Assembly: GCF_900112395.1 (NCBI RefSeq)
Contig: NZ_FOLN01000014.1
Coordinates: forward strand, 62,001 to 126,000
Length of the DNA: 64,000 nucleotides
Origin: Algibacter lectus
GTDB lineage: Bacteria; Bacteroidota; Bacteroidia; Flavobacteriales; Flavobacteriaceae
Direction of reading: 5' to 3'
The notes under the pieces are model-generated. The model was not told where the DNA came from. It ran no database searches and saw only the letters and a list, made by a program, of their open reading frames with translations. The position numbers and the translations under genes were made by a program. Positions 35,679 to 44,676 of the stretch are shown in pieces; position 1 is the first letter of the stretch, and the number at the start of each line of letters is the position of its first letter.

Positions 35679-36065
35679 ATGAAGAATAAAATAGAAGCAG
35701 TAAAAGCCTTTCATACGGCATATAAAATTGGATACAGAGAAACTCCAAAGGCGGATTTAGGTGATGCGAAAAATACATTGCGTTTCAATCTAATGAAAGA
35801 GGAGAATGAAGAGTATCTAGAAGCTGCTAATAATAACGATCTTGTAGAGGTTGCTGATGCTTTAGGCGATATGCTTTATATTTTATGCGGTACTATTATA
35901 GAGCATGGTATGCAATATAAAATTGAAGAGGTGTTTGAAGAAATTCAACGTAGTAATATGAGTAAGTTAGGTGAGGATGGAGAGCCTATCTATAGAGAAG
36001 ATGGCAAGGTATTAAAAGGCCCAAATTATTTTCAACCTAATATTGCAGATATTTTAAAGAAATAA
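35679..36065 (+). CDS. MazG-like nucleotide pyrophosphohydrolase
   Basis: The 128-residue all-alpha protein carries the NTP pyrophosphohydrolase motif KEENEEYLEAANNNDLVEVADALGD, with its EExxE and ExxD metal ligands, followed by the helical MLYILCGTIIEHG. Such enzymes cleave non-canonical or excess nucleoside triphosphates to monophosphates. The C-terminal segment YREDGKVLKGPNYFQPNI is characteristic of this bacterial subgroup. Monocistronic, 76 nt before the thiol lipoprotein pair. Confidence 0.85.
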   Translation: MKNKIEAVKAFHTAYKIGYRETPKADLGDAKNTLRFNLMKEENEEYLEAANNNDLVEVADALGDMLYILCGTIIEHGMQYKIEEVFEEIQRSNMSKLGEDGEPIYREDGKVLKGPNYFQPNIADILKK

Positions 36066-36141
36066 CTTTTTTGAATATTTATTATTAAGATTAAACCTTT
36101 TGGAAATAAAAAAGTCTAATTAAGATTAAGTTATTTTTTGA

Positions 36142-36675
36142 ATGAAGAAGAAAGGTATATTAGTTAGTTTTATTGTTACTCTATGTTTTTTAGTAAGCTG
36201 TATAGACAATAAAAACGAAGCTAGTAAGGTAGATAAAAGTGAAGCTATAATATCTCAAGATATTCCGGTTTACGACTTTGAAGGCTTAGAGCCTTTACTT
36301 TATACTCAGAACAATAAAACATATTTAATAAATTTTTGGGCCATGTGGTGTTTACCATGTGTAGAGGAGTTGCCGTATATTCAAGAATATGCTCAAAAAA
36401 ATCCCGATGTAGAAGTTATTTTAGTTAGTATGGACTTTCCAAAGGACATCGAAACAAAGCTGAAACCCTTCTTAAAGAAAAATAATATAACGACTAAAGT
36501 GGTTCTTTTAGACGATCCGGATGCTAATTCTTGGATAAATAAAATAAATCCTGAATGGTCTGGAGCCATACCGTTTACTATTATGTTTAATAGCGAAAAA
36601 CGTTTCTATTATGAGCGTTCTTTTGGGGGCTTACAAGATATCGAAACTGAAATCAGCAAAAATTTTAATAAATAA
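36142..36675 (+). CDS. TlpA-type thiol-disulfide oxidoreductase lipoprotein
   Basis: The 177-residue lipoprotein (lipobox LVSC, Cys20) has a thioredoxin fold with the active site Cys70-Leu-Pro-Cys73 in NFWAMWCLPC, and the cis-Pro segment GAIPFTIMF. It should reduce or oxidise cysteines of periplasmic proteins, such as apocytochromes or metal carriers. The next gene, 12 nt downstream, is a second thiol lipoprotein, so they probably work as a pair. Confidence 0.9.
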   Translation: MKKKGILVSFIVTLCFLVSCIDNKNEASKVDKSEAIISQDIPVYDFEGLEPLLYTQNNKTYLINFWAMWCLPCVEELPYIQEYAQKNPDVEVILVSMDFPKDIETKLKPFLKKNNITTKVVLLDDPDANSWINKINPEWSGAIPFTIMFNSEKRFYYERSFGGLQDIETEISKNFNK

Positions 36676-36687
36676 ATAGAATTCAAA

Positions 36688-37479
36688 ATGAAAAGAATAA
36701 GTGTATTAATAGCTACATTAACGTTGTCTCTTGCGGTTTTAGTATCGTGTAAAGATAGTGCTCAAAAAAACAGTGAAGTATCTGCGGAAAATCACCAAAG
36801 CGATCATAAAGATCATCCGCACGATGGAGACCGAAAAGGACCTCCTCATGATGGAGATAGACCAGGACCTCCACCACATGGAGGTGATAGAAAAGGGCCA
36901 CCTAAAGGAGGTTCTCCGGAACAAACTAGGAGTTTAGAAGAAATTGGTGGTTATAAAATAGGAGAACGAGCTACCGACTTCAATCTTAAAAATGTTGATG
37001 GTTCTATGGTGTCCCTAGCAAGTTATGATAATGCTAAAGGTTACATTGTAACGTTTACTTGTAATGAGTGTCCGTTTGCAAAAATGTACGAAGATCGTTT
37101 AATAGCATTGCATAATGAATATGCGCCTAAAGGTTACCCTGTAATAGCTATTAACCCAAATAGTCCTGAGAATGAAAAAGAAGGTTATGCTGCTATGCAA
37201 GCTCGTGCTAAGGAAAAAGGGTTTCCTTTTGCTTACCTTGTAGATGAAGGACAAAAAATATACCCACAATACGGTGCGGTAAGAACACCTCATGTGTTTT
37301 TATTAGATGCAGAACGTAAAGTACAATATATAGGTACTATAGATGATAATGCAAAATCTGCTGAAGATGTTAAAGTTAAGTTTCTTGAAAATGCTATCGC
37401 GGCTTTAGAGAACGGAACAAAACCAAGCCCAGAAATTACAAAAGCTATTGGATGCCCAATAAAAGCAAGTAGAAGCTAA
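36688..37479 (+). CDS. His-rich redoxin-domain lipoprotein
   Basis: The 263-residue lipoprotein (lipobox LVSC, Cys21) has a low-complexity segment at 36-77 made of repeated H-D-G-D-R-K/P-G-P-P units with six His. An AhpC/TSA-type thioredoxin fold follows (about 90-250), with Cys125 and Cys128 in TFTCNECPFAK and the cis-Pro segment VRTPHVFLLD. The His/Asp repeat looks like a metal-binding or flexible spacer. Peroxiredoxin activity is possible but not proven, because the peroxidatic TxxC context is not canonical. It is coupled to the TlpA-type gene. Confidence 0.85.
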   Translation: MKRISVLIATLTLSLAVLVSCKDSAQKNSEVSAENHQSDHKDHPHDGDRKGPPHDGDRPGPPPHGGDRKGPPKGGSPEQTRSLEEIGGYKIGERATDFNLKNVDGSMVSLASYDNAKGYIVTFTCNECPFAKMYEDRLIALHNEYAPKGYPVIAINPNSPENEKEGYAAMQARAKEKGFPFAYLVDEGQKIYPQYGAVRTPHVFLLDAERKVQYIGTIDDNAKSAEDVKVKFLENAIAALENGTKPSPEITKAIGCPIKASRS

Positions 37480-37498
37480 AATATTAAATTTATTTCAT

Positions 37499-37540
37499 AA
37501 AAAAAGAGAGAAATCTAATTTAGATTTCTCTCTTTTTTTT
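37499..37540. terminator. Bidirectional terminator between redoxin and ilvE
   Basis: AAAAAGAGAGAAATCTA is followed almost at once by its complement TAGATTTCTCTCTTTTT, a 17-bp stem with a minimal loop and A/T runs on both sides. It serves the convergent redoxin and ilvE genes. Confidence 0.88.
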
Positions 37541-37571
37541 ATCTATCATTTTTGATAGGAGGTAAGTAAAA

Positions 37572-38639
37572 TTATTTTACTTCGTATCTCCATGCAAAAG
37601 GATCTTCTGTTTTATTCGTTTGAATATCAGTAATACGCTTTTTTAAATAGCTAGCGTATGTGTCTTCCAATTCTGGTAAATCAAAATCTTCATCTTTAAA
37701 CCCAAATCCAGAAATAGGTGAAATTACCGCAGCAGTTCCTGCTCCAAACATTTCTTTTAGCGATCCGTTCTTAGCCGCTTCAACAACTTCTTTTACTGTA
37801 ATTTTTCTAACTTCAACAGGTATGTTTTCAGCTTCAGCTAATTGAATAATACTCTTACGAGTAATACCATCTAAAATTCTATCACTCGTTGGGCCTGTAA
37901 TTAATGTATCGTTTATACGTACAAAAATATTCATAGCGCCAGCTTCTTCAATATATTCGTGGGTGTTATCGTCAGTCCAAATTACTTGTTGGTAACCTTT
38001 CTCTATCGCTAATTGTGTTGGGTAAAATTGCCCAGCATAATTACCTCCAGCTTTTGCGAAACCTACACCACCATTAGCAGAACGTGAGTATTTTTCTTCA
38101 ATTAAAACCTTTACTTTTCCTGAGAAATAAGCTCCCGATGGTGCTGTACAAATTATAAATTTATAAGCATCGGCAGGTGAGGCGTGAAAACCATTTCCTG
38201 AAGCAAAAATAAAAGGACGTATATATAAAGAACTTCCTTCATTTTTAGGAATCCAATCGCTATCAACTTCTAAAAGCGTTTTTAAACCTTCCATGAAATA
38301 ATTTTCAGGTAATTCAGGAATTGCTAAACGTTTTGCAGAAATATTTAATCGATTAAAATTATCTAAAGGACGGAATAACCAGACTTTCTCATCGGCATCT
38401 TTATATGCTTTCATTCCCTCGAAAATCGATTGACCGTAATGGAAAATCTTAGCCGATGGGTCTAAAGTAATCGGTTCGTAAGGCGTAACCTTAGGGGCTT
38501 GCCACTTACCGTTTTCATAGTTGCACACTAACATGTGGTCTGAAAAAACACTTCCAAACTTTAAATTATCAAAATCTACATCATTAATTTTTGTCGATTT
38601 TGCTTTTATAATCTCGATGTTGTTGATTATAGCACTCAT
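37572..38639 (-). CDS. ilvE: Branched-chain amino acid aminotransferase
   Basis: The 355-residue class IV PLP enzyme transaminates leucine, isoleucine and valine. The PLP lysine is Lys196 in GVGFAKAGGNYAG, and Glu in THEYIEEAGAMNIF completes the site. HYGQSIFEGMKAY and the glycine-rich GITRKSI segment are typical of the long type II BCAT. No ilv/leu operon is adjacent. Confidence 0.96.
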   Translation of the reverse strand: MSAIINNIEIIKAKSTKINDVDFDNLKFGSVFSDHMLVCNYENGKWQAPKVTPYEPITLDPSAKIFHYGQSIFEGMKAYKDADEKVWLFRPLDNFNRLNISAKRLAIPELPENYFMEGLKTLLEVDSDWIPKNEGSSLYIRPFIFASGNGFHASPADAYKFIICTAPSGAYFSGKVKVLIEEKYSRSANGGVGFAKAGGNYAGQFYPTQLAIEKGYQQVIWTDDNTHEYIEEAGAMNIFVRINDTLITGPTSDRILDGITRKSIIQLAEAENIPVEVRKITVKEVVEAAKNGSLKEMFGAGTAAVISPISGFGFKDEDFDLPELEDTYASYLKKRITDIQTNKTEDPFAWRYEVK

Positions 38640-38731
38640 ATTGTTCTTATTTAGACTGTAAATTTAAGTAAATTCGTTTTTAAAATTTGGGTATATTTAC
38701 AGAAATTGTATAAAATCTAAACATTCATCAA

Positions 38732-39235
38732 ATGAAATCTCTTTTTCTCACTTTTATTTGCGTTTTTTTTATGATATCATGTAAAAAGAAAGCAGATGTG
38801 CAACAGGCGGAACCTACTAAAACAGAAACGGTTAGTTATGCTTCTTTCGGAAATAAAATTATAGCCGATGATGCTATTCCGGCAATCTCTATGGCTTCGC
38901 ATTATAAATCTATGAATGTGGGCGACAGTATTCCTTCAAAAATAAAAGCAAAAGTTAATAGCGTTTGTCAGGCAAAAGGCTGTTGGATGCGTTTAGATTT
39001 GGAAGATGGTAACGAGGTCATGGTGAAATTTAAAGATTATGGTTTTTTTATGCCAAAGGATATCACCGGTCAAGAAGTTATTATTAATGGTAATGCTTTT
39101 GTTTCTGAAGTTTCAGTTGATGAGCAACGTCATTATGCCGCAGATGCAGGAAAAACTAAAGGAGAAATAGAGCAAATTATTGCACCTAAAAGAACATTTT
39201 CTTTTGAGGCCGATGGTGTACTCTTAAAACAATAA
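38732..39235 (+). CDS. DUF4920 domain lipoprotein
   Basis: The 167-residue lipoprotein (lipobox MISC, Cys17) matches the DUF4920 family, a small beta-barrel-like periplasmic domain. It shows the conserved CQAKGCWMRLDLEDG segment, with a Cys pair that could bind a metal or form a disulfide, and KDYGFFMPKDITGQEVIINGNA-like sequence after it. The function is unknown. The mnmD start follows its stop by 2 nt, so the two are translationally coupled. Confidence 0.85.
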   Translation: MKSLFLTFICVFFMISCKKKADVQQAEPTKTETVSYASFGNKIIADDAIPAISMASHYKSMNVGDSIPSKIKAKVNSVCQAKGCWMRLDLEDGNEVMVKFKDYGFFMPKDITGQEVIINGNAFVSEVSVDEQRHYAADAGKTKGEIEQIIAPKRTFSFEADGVLLKQ

Positions 39236-39237
39236 AT

Positions 39238-39918
39238 TTGAAAAGAGAAGTTGTAATTACCGCCGATGGTTCTTCAACCATACATTTACCAGATTGGGAC
39301 GAGCAATATCATTCTAAACATGGTGCCATACAAGAAGCTTACCATGTGTTTATAAAACATGGTTTGCAATATTTTTATTCTGAAAACATAAAATCGGAAG
39401 ATGAAGAAGTGGCCATTCTTGAAATTGGTTTTGGTACAGGCTTAAATGCTTTTGTCACTTTTTTGGAAGCCGATAAATTAAAGTTGAAAATAGATTATGT
39501 TGGAGTAGAAGCGTACCCCGTTTCCACGGAAGAAATACGTTTATTAAACTACGCTAAGGAGCTTAAAGCTGAAAATAATGAATCTGTTTTTAAAGCACTC
39601 CATGACGTTGCTTGGAACGAAAAACATGCTTTAACGCCTAGCTTCTCAATTGAAAAACAAAAGAAGTTTTTTGCAGAAATTGAAGACGAGCAAGCTTTTA
39701 ATATCATCTACTTTGATGCTTTTGGTGCGCGCGTTCAGCCGGAATTATGGACAGAGTCTGTTTTTAAAACCATGTATAAAGCTTTAAAAACCAGTGGCGT
39801 TTTGGTAACCTACGCAGCAAAAGGTAGTGTGCGTCGTGCTATGCAAACCGTTGGGTTTACTGTGGAGCGTTTAGAGGGGCCTCCTGGAAAGCGCGAAATG
39901 TTACGAGGTACTAAATAG
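39238..39918 (+). CDS. mnmD: tRNA (mnm5s2U34)-methyltransferase MnmD
   Basis: The 226-residue protein corresponds to the methyltransferase half of E. coli MnmC, here a stand-alone MnmD. Motif I is LEIGFGTGLNAFVTFLEA, the catalytic region is IIYFDAFGARVQPELW, and the C-terminus carries TYAAKGSVRRAM and GPPGKREMLRGTK. It methylates the wobble uridine of certain tRNAs. The start is TTG at 39238, two bases after the DUF4920 stop; it restores the usual N-terminus MKREVVITADGS. No MnmC oxidase half is fused. Confidence 0.93.
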   Translation: MKREVVITADGSSTIHLPDWDEQYHSKHGAIQEAYHVFIKHGLQYFYSENIKSEDEEVAILEIGFGTGLNAFVTFLEADKLKLKIDYVGVEAYPVSTEEIRLLNYAKELKAENNESVFKALHDVAWNEKHALTPSFSIEKQKKFFAEIEDEQAFNIIYFDAFGARVQPELWTESVFKTMYKALKTSGVLVTYAAKGSVRRAMQTVGFTVERLEGPPGKREMLRGTK

Positions 39919-40087
39919 TAAAGATACTTACTAGTTCACTCATTATAATATATCAATAGGTTTAGAGCGTTATTCTTCATTTTATTAAAAATGAAGAGAG
40001 ATTAAGCGCATAATTAATATTGTGTTAAACCTTCCCTAAAAGAGTAGCAAATAAAGTGGCTATTTTGTAACTTTAAATAAAAAGTAG

Positions 40088-40996
40088 ATGCGAGTTTTAA
40101 TAACAGGAGCTACGGGATTAATTGGACAAGAAATTGTTAGTCGCTGTCATGCTCAAAATATTCAGGTTAACTATTTAACTACAAGTAAATCTAAACTTGA
40201 AAACACCGAAAACTATCAAGGTTTTTATTGGCAACCCAAAACTAAAGAGATAGATTTAGATTGTTTTAAAAATGTAGATGCTATTATTAACTTGGCAGGT
40301 GCTACTATTTCAAAACGTTGGACGACTTCATATAAAAAAACAATATTATCGAGTCGAGAAGATACAGCTCATTTACTTTTTGAGAGTCTTAAAAAAATAG
40401 AGCATCAGGTAACGCAAATGGTATCGGCTAGCGCAATTGGTTTGTATCCCGATTCTTTAACAAACTATTACACCGAAGATTTTAAAATAAGTAGTTGCGA
40501 TTCTTTTTTAAGTGAAGTTGTAAATGTTTGGGAGGCTGCTGTAGATCGTTTTTCAGAATTAAATATAGAAGTCGCTAAAATTAGAATTGGTTTAGTTTTA
40601 GCTGAAGATGGCGGTGCATTAACCGAAATGGTAAAACCTGTAAAATTAGGTTTAGGGTCTGCTTTTGGTAGTGGTAAACAATGGCAATCTTGGATTCATA
40701 TAGAAGATTTGTCCCAGATTTTTATGCTCGCATTACAAGAAAAACTAAGTGGTGTTTATAACGCCGTTGCTCCAAACCCAACAACTAATTACGAGTTAAC
40801 TAAAACGATAGCCACAACTTTAGACCGTCCCTTTTTTATGCCTAATGTACCAAAGTTTGTCATGAAATTGGTGCTTGGCGAAATGCATCTTTTGTTGTTT
40901 GAAAGTCAGCGTGTAAGTTCTAAAAAAATAGAAGATGCTGGCTACGATTTTAAATTTCATCATTTACAACCGGCTTTAGATAATTTACTAGGTTAA
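40088..40996 (+). CDS. TIGR01777 family NAD-dependent epimerase-like protein
   Basis: The 302-residue extended short-chain dehydrogenase has ITGATGLIGQEIV at the NAD site, INLAGATISKRWT, SASAIGLYPD and a C-terminal DUF1731-type tail (FFMPNVPKFVMKLVLGEM). It is the SulA/YfcH-like family, whose substrates are unknown. It follows mnmD by 169 nt with a separate leader, so it is probably its own unit. Confidence 0.92.
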   Translation: MRVLITGATGLIGQEIVSRCHAQNIQVNYLTTSKSKLENTENYQGFYWQPKTKEIDLDCFKNVDAIINLAGATISKRWTTSYKKTILSSREDTAHLLFESLKKIEHQVTQMVSASAIGLYPDSLTNYYTEDFKISSCDSFLSEVVNVWEAAVDRFSELNIEVAKIRIGLVLAEDGGALTEMVKPVKLGLGSAFGSGKQWQSWIHIEDLSQIFMLALQEKLSGVYNAVAPNPTTNYELTKTIATTLDRPFFMPNVPKFVMKLVLGEMHLLLFESQRVSSKKIEDAGYDFKFHHLQPALDNLLG

Positions 40997-41010
40997 GCGG
41001 TTCTGCAAAA

Positions 41011-41043
41011 AAAAAGTGACTCCTAAATTAAGAGCCACTTTTC
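41011..41043. terminator. Bidirectional terminator after the epimerase gene
   Basis: AAAAGTGACTC and GAGCCACTTTT form an 11-bp stem with one A-C mismatch. It lies between the epimerase and the convergent lipoprotein gene. Confidence 0.78.
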
Positions 41044-41051
41044 AGAATATT

Positions 41052-41885
41052 TTATTTTTTAAAATCAGCTTTCGTTAAACCGTTATTAAATTTTATATCG
41101 GTCCAGTTTACAAGTATCCAAGGTTCTTCGGTTACTTCTGCGTCCCAATTAGATTTTTTGTATTTACGTTTTGTAGGTATTAGTAAATCTTCAACTTGTT
41201 CATATTCCATTATCATTAACATAGGTTCGGTTCTACCGAAATCCATAACGGTAAATAAAAACTGATCGACCAATTTAGTTTCTTTATTAATATACAATTG
41301 ATAAATATCTGATGGTTTGCTGGTGTTAAAAGAAACCTTAATAACATCATAGGTGGTATTGTTAATAGTTTGTTCCTTTAGGTATTCATATTGTAAACCC
41401 GGATCAAGCAATTTTTGCATCATGGCAAACCAATAAAAATTTGTAGGTCTGTTAAAAGCAACTTTCTTTAATGCTGCCGCATCGTTTAATGGTGCTCCGT
41501 TAAGTTTTATCCAAAATTCATTACCATCGTAACCTTGTTCAATTAAACCTTCTAAATCAGGAAGTGTGCGCTCGTGTTTTTGATAAGCTCCGTAAGATAG
41601 TTCACCGTTAAAAATATACTTTTCCGTAATAATATCGGTTTTACCATCTGGTATACGGTAGGTGTAAGTATAGACTACATCTTTTTTGCTGGCGAGTTTA
41701 CTGTAATCACCAACTTTTTGTGTCATTTGGTACACTAACTCGTGAGCCTGATTTTGAAATTTTTGCTTTTGTTCTACAACCTTATCAATAGGTGTTTCTG
41801 CTTTGTTTTCTTTCGCTTCATTTTTACAAGATGTTAAAGCAAAAATAGTAAAAGCGCTAAGGATTAAATTAGTTTTTATTTTCAT
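41052..41885 (-). CDS. Lipoprotein of DUF6503-like type, function unknown
   Basis: The 277-residue protein has a lipoprotein signal (LTSC, Cys20) and a beta-rich body with TYTYRIPDGKTDIITEKYIF, QLYINKETKLVDQFLFTV and LILVNW-type strands, as in LolA/LppX-like folds. I think this is the DUF6503 family, but I am not certain. A LolA-like fold would suggest lipid binding in the periplasm. It has a full promoter upstream and stands apart from the YceI gene. Confidence 0.65.
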   Translation of the reverse strand: MKIKTNLILSAFTIFALTSCKNEAKENKAETPIDKVVEQKQKFQNQAHELVYQMTQKVGDYSKLASKKDVVYTYTYRIPDGKTDIITEKYIFNGELSYGAYQKHERTLPDLEGLIEQGYDGNEFWIKLNGAPLNDAAALKKVAFNRPTNFYWFAMMQKLLDPGLQYEYLKEQTINNTTYDVIKVSFNTSKPSDIYQLYINKETKLVDQFLFTVMDFGRTEPMLMIMEYEQVEDLLIPTKRKYKKSNWDAEVTEEPWILVNWTDIKFNNGLTKADFKK

Positions 41886-41895
41886 AGTTTTTTTA

Positions 41896-41925
41896 CAAAG
41901 TTAAGTTTTAAGATGTGTTTTACAA
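41896..41925 (-). promoter_or_regulatory. Promoter of the DUF6503-like gene
   Basis: On the minus strand TTG (41925-41923), a 19-nt spacer and TAACTTTG (41903-41896) match the complete Bacteroidota consensus. The -7 box lies 10 nt from the ATG, so the leader is very short. Confidence 0.65.
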
Positions 41926-41969
41926 TGGCTAACCTTTAGTGTTTACGTGCTTTTATAAAATAAAAAAAA

Positions 41970-41996
41970 CCACCAAGTTTTCACGTGGTGGCTTTT
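41970..41996 (-). terminator. Terminator of the YceI-like gene
   Basis: CCACCA (41970-41975) pairs with TGGTGG (41986-41991). On the minus strand the stem is followed by eight Ts, 20 nt after the gene's stop. Confidence 0.7.
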
Positions 41997-42016
41997 CGGT
42001 AAAAGGTATATTATAA

Positions 42017-42676
42017 TTAAGACTTCGCAGCTTTAACTGTGATTTTTAATTCAATATCATCATTGATAAATTTATCACCTAAATTATCAAAAATAGATTT
42101 AGATCCGTATTGTACGTTCCATTTTGTTCTATCAATAGAAAAAGCTTCACTAATAATAGTAATAGCGCCACCTTCGTTAGCGATAGTCACAGGGAAAGTT
42201 ACATTGTTTTTTACCTCTTTAAGTGTTAAATTACCAGAAAGCATAGTTTTACCTTCTGCATCAGTAACCTCTGTAATAGTAAAAACAGCACTTGGGTATT
42301 TCTCTACATCAAAAAAGTCAGCATTTGTTAAGTGACCTACTAATTTAGCATTTCCTTTATCATCAGCAGGAATATCTAAAACAGTTATCGATGCCATATC
42401 AATAATAAAAGATCCACCAACAACTTTTCCATTAGCAACATTAAGCGCTCCACTTTCTAAACCAATAGTTCCGTTATGTGAACCTGTTGGCTTAAAACCT
42501 GTCCATGCAATAGTAGAACTAGCTTTGTCTACAGTGTAAATTTCGGTATTAACAGCTTCAGTTACAGCAGGAGTTTCAGCTTCTGTAGTTGTTGCTTCTT
42601 TTGCTTTGTCTTTACAGCTAAATACAGAAAGGCTTAAAGCCGTAATGAATAAAATATTTACAAATTTTGTTTTCAT
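42017..42676 (-). CDS. YceI-family lipocalin-like lipoprotein
   Basis: The 219-residue lipoprotein (FSCK, Cys21) has a YceI beta-barrel (about 48-217): YTVDKASSTIAWTGFKPTG, GGSFIIDMASITV, LTNADFFDVEKYPSAVFTIT and NVTFPVTI. YceI proteins bind isoprenoid lipids in the periplasm. The Thr/Glu-rich stretch at 28-45 is a linker to the lipid anchor. Confidence 0.93.
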   Translation of the reverse strand: MKTKFVNILFITALSLSVFSCKDKAKEATTTEAETPAVTEAVNTEIYTVDKASSTIAWTGFKPTGSHNGTIGLESGALNVANGKVVGGSFIIDMASITVLDIPADDKGNAKLVGHLTNADFFDVEKYPSAVFTITEVTDAEGKTMLSGNLTLKEVKNNVTFPVTIANEGGAITIISEAFSIDRTKWNVQYGSKSIFDNLGDKFINDDIELKITVKAAKS

Positions 42677-42790
42677 TGTTATAGTTTTTTTAAGGTTTAT
42701 CGTGTAAAATTACACAAAAGTGAATGCAATATAAAGGAATTTAGTACAAAATAAATTAATGACATTATGGCATTTTAATAATATTGGCAG

Positions 42791-42798
42791 TACTTTTG
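42791..42798 (+). promoter_or_regulatory. -7 promoter box of grpE-dnaJ
   Basis: TACTTTTG is a TAnnTTTG match, 36 nt before the grpE ATG at 42835. The TTG at 42784 that would give a longer frame lies upstream of this box. No classical CIRCE hairpin is visible. Confidence 0.6.
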
Positions 42799-42834
42799 CC
42801 AACTAATTTTAAGAATTGCAAAATTGAAATTACA

Positions 42835-43383
42835 ATGAGTGATAAAGATAACAAAGATATAGAGAACGAGCAAGTTGAAGCAAACCAAGCAGAAAACGTT
42901 GCAGTAGAAGAGCAAGAGGTTGAAGAACTGACGGTTGAAGAAAAATTACAAGCTGAAGTAAAGCAAGAAAAAGACAAGTTTTTAAGACTTTTCGCAGAGT
43001 TTGAAAACTACAAAAAACGTACCTCTAGAGAGCGTATTGAATTGTTTTCTACGGCTAGTGAAGATGTAATGAAAACATTACTGCCAATTTTGGACGATTT
43101 TGAACGTGCTTTAAGTCATATTGAAGATGATAAAGAAGCTGAAGAATTACGTAAAGGTGTACTTTTAATTTACCAAAAATTGGTAAACACACTAGAACAA
43201 AAAGGTTTAAAAGCAGTTGTGGTAGAACAAGGTGAAGTTTTTAACGCCGATAATCACGAAGCGATTACTCAAATTCCTGCGCCAACAGATGATATGAAAG
43301 GAAAAATTATTGATGTAATTGAAAAAGGCTATAAACTTGGTGAAAAAGTAATTCGTTTCCCGAAAGTAGTTATCGGACAATAA
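42835..43383 (+). CDS. grpE: Nucleotide exchange factor GrpE
   Basis: The 182-residue GrpE exchanges ADP on DnaK. It has an acidic N-terminus, a long coiled coil (about 40-80, LQAEVKQEKDKFLRLFAEFE), and the C-terminal beta domain (EVFNADNHEAITQIPAP, IDVIEKGYKLGEKVIRFPKV). I use the ATG at 42835 because a longer frame would begin before the promoter box. dnaJ follows 54 nt downstream; dnaK is not in the window. Confidence 0.95.
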   Translation: MSDKDNKDIENEQVEANQAENVAVEEQEVEELTVEEKLQAEVKQEKDKFLRLFAEFENYKKRTSRERIELFSTASEDVMKTLLPILDDFERALSHIEDDKEAEELRKGVLLIYQKLVNTLEQKGLKAVVVEQGEVFNADNHEAITQIPAPTDDMKGKIIDVIEKGYKLGEKVIRFPKVVIGQ

Positions 43384-43437
43384 GAAGGTATTATTAATTA
43401 AAACAAATGCTTCCTTTTCGGAAGGGTTTACACAGCA

Positions 43438-44574
43438 ATGGCAAAGAGAGATTATTACGAAATATTAGGCATTAGCAAAGGAGCAACGGCAGCCGAAATT
43501 AAAAAAGCTTACCGAAAAAAGGCAATTGAGTTTCATCCAGATAAAAATCCAGATGATAAAAGTGCCGAAGGTAAATTTAAAGAAGCAGCCGAAGCATATG
43601 AAATTTTAAGCGACGAGAATAAAAAAGCACGTTACGATCAGTTTGGTCATCAAGCCTTTGAAAACGGCGGCGGTGGCGGCGGTTTTGGCGGCGGCGGCAT
43701 GAATATGGACGACATATTCAGTCAGTTCGGAGACATCTTCGGTGGCGGCGGTGGCGGCTTCGGAGGTGGCGGGTTTTCTGGTTTTGGTGGTGGCGGAGGC
43801 CAACGCCGTGTTAAAGGAAGCAACCTACGTATTCGCGTAAAATTAACCTTAGAAGAAATTGCTAACGGTGTAGAAAAGAAAATAAAAGTAAAACGTAAAG
43901 TACAAGCCGATGGTACTACGTATAAAACTTGTTCTACTTGTAATGGTAGCGGGCAAGTAACACGTATCGCTAACACTATTTTAGGTCGTATGCAAACCTC
44001 TGCACCATGTAATGTTTGTGGTGGAGCGGGACAAACTATTGATAAAAAGCCAGCTGATGCTGATGCACAAGGTTTAAAAGTATCTGAAGAAACAGTTACT
44101 ATTAAAATCCCTGCAGGAGTAGTAGATGGTATGCAACTTAAAGTATCTGGAAAAGGTAACGAAGCACCAGGTAATGGCGTTTCGGGAGATTTACTAGTTG
44201 CTATTGAAGAAGCAGAACACGATACATTACAACGTGAAGGCGATAATTTACATTACGATATGTACATTAGCTTGCCAGATGCAGTATTGGGTACATCTAA
44301 AGAAATAGATACCGTAACAGGTAAAGTACGTATTAAAGTAGAAGCAGGAGTTCAATCTGGTAAAATTTTACGCTTACGCGGAAAGGGAATCCCGAGTATC
44401 AATGGGTACGGAACCGGAGATTTATTAGTACACGTAAATGTTTGGACACCAAAAACGTTAAACAAGCAACAAAAAGAATTTTTTGAAGCTATGAGAGACG
44501 ATGATCATTTCTCTCCAAAACCAGAGAAATCTGATAAATCTTTTTTTGAAAAAGTAAAGGATATGTTCTCATAA
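43438..44574 (+). CDS. dnaJ: Chaperone DnaJ with a reduced zinc-finger domain
   Basis: The 378-residue co-chaperone has an N-terminal J domain with HPD (FHPDKNPDD), a very long Gly/Phe region (about 75-125, poly-Gly with two FGGGG blocks), a zinc-finger region, and the C-terminal substrate domain. The zinc finger has only two CxxCxGxG units (Cys165/168 and Cys191/194) instead of four, so it can bind only one zinc. I recall the same two-unit form in other flavobacteria. The Gly-rich DNA is far more GC-rich than its surroundings. Confidence 0.95.
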   Translation: MAKRDYYEILGISKGATAAEIKKAYRKKAIEFHPDKNPDDKSAEGKFKEAAEAYEILSDENKKARYDQFGHQAFENGGGGGGFGGGGMNMDDIFSQFGDIFGGGGGGFGGGGFSGFGGGGGQRRVKGSNLRIRVKLTLEEIANGVEKKIKVKRKVQADGTTYKTCSTCNGSGQVTRIANTILGRMQTSAPCNVCGGAGQTIDKKPADADAQGLKVSEETVTIKIPAGVVDGMQLKVSGKGNEAPGNGVSGDLLVAIEEAEHDTLQREGDNLHYDMYISLPDAVLGTSKEIDTVTGKVRIKVEAGVQSGKILRLRGKGIPSINGYGTGDLLVHVNVWTPKTLNKQQKEFFEAMRDDDHFSPKPEKSDKSFFEKVKDMFS

Positions 44575-44594
44575 CCAAAAATATAGGTCAAAAT

Positions 44595-44624
44595 AAAAAA
44601 TCCGCTTTTTAGCGGATTTTTTTT
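44595..44624 (+). terminator. Terminator of dnaJ
   Basis: AAAAAATCCGCT and AGCGGATTTTTT form a 12-bp stem around TTTT, followed by more Ts, 20 nt after dnaJ. Confidence 0.9.
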
Positions 44625-44676
44625 GTTTACGCTCGAATAAACTTAATGGATATGTTAATAATTGTTAAAAAAAAGT

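Noticed and set aside
43606-43976. Two overlapping reverse-strand ORFs inside dnaJ with Pro/Ala-rich products
   Set aside because: They are shadows of the GC-rich glycine codons of dnaJ read backwards (poly-Pro and Ala/Thr runs), not real genes.
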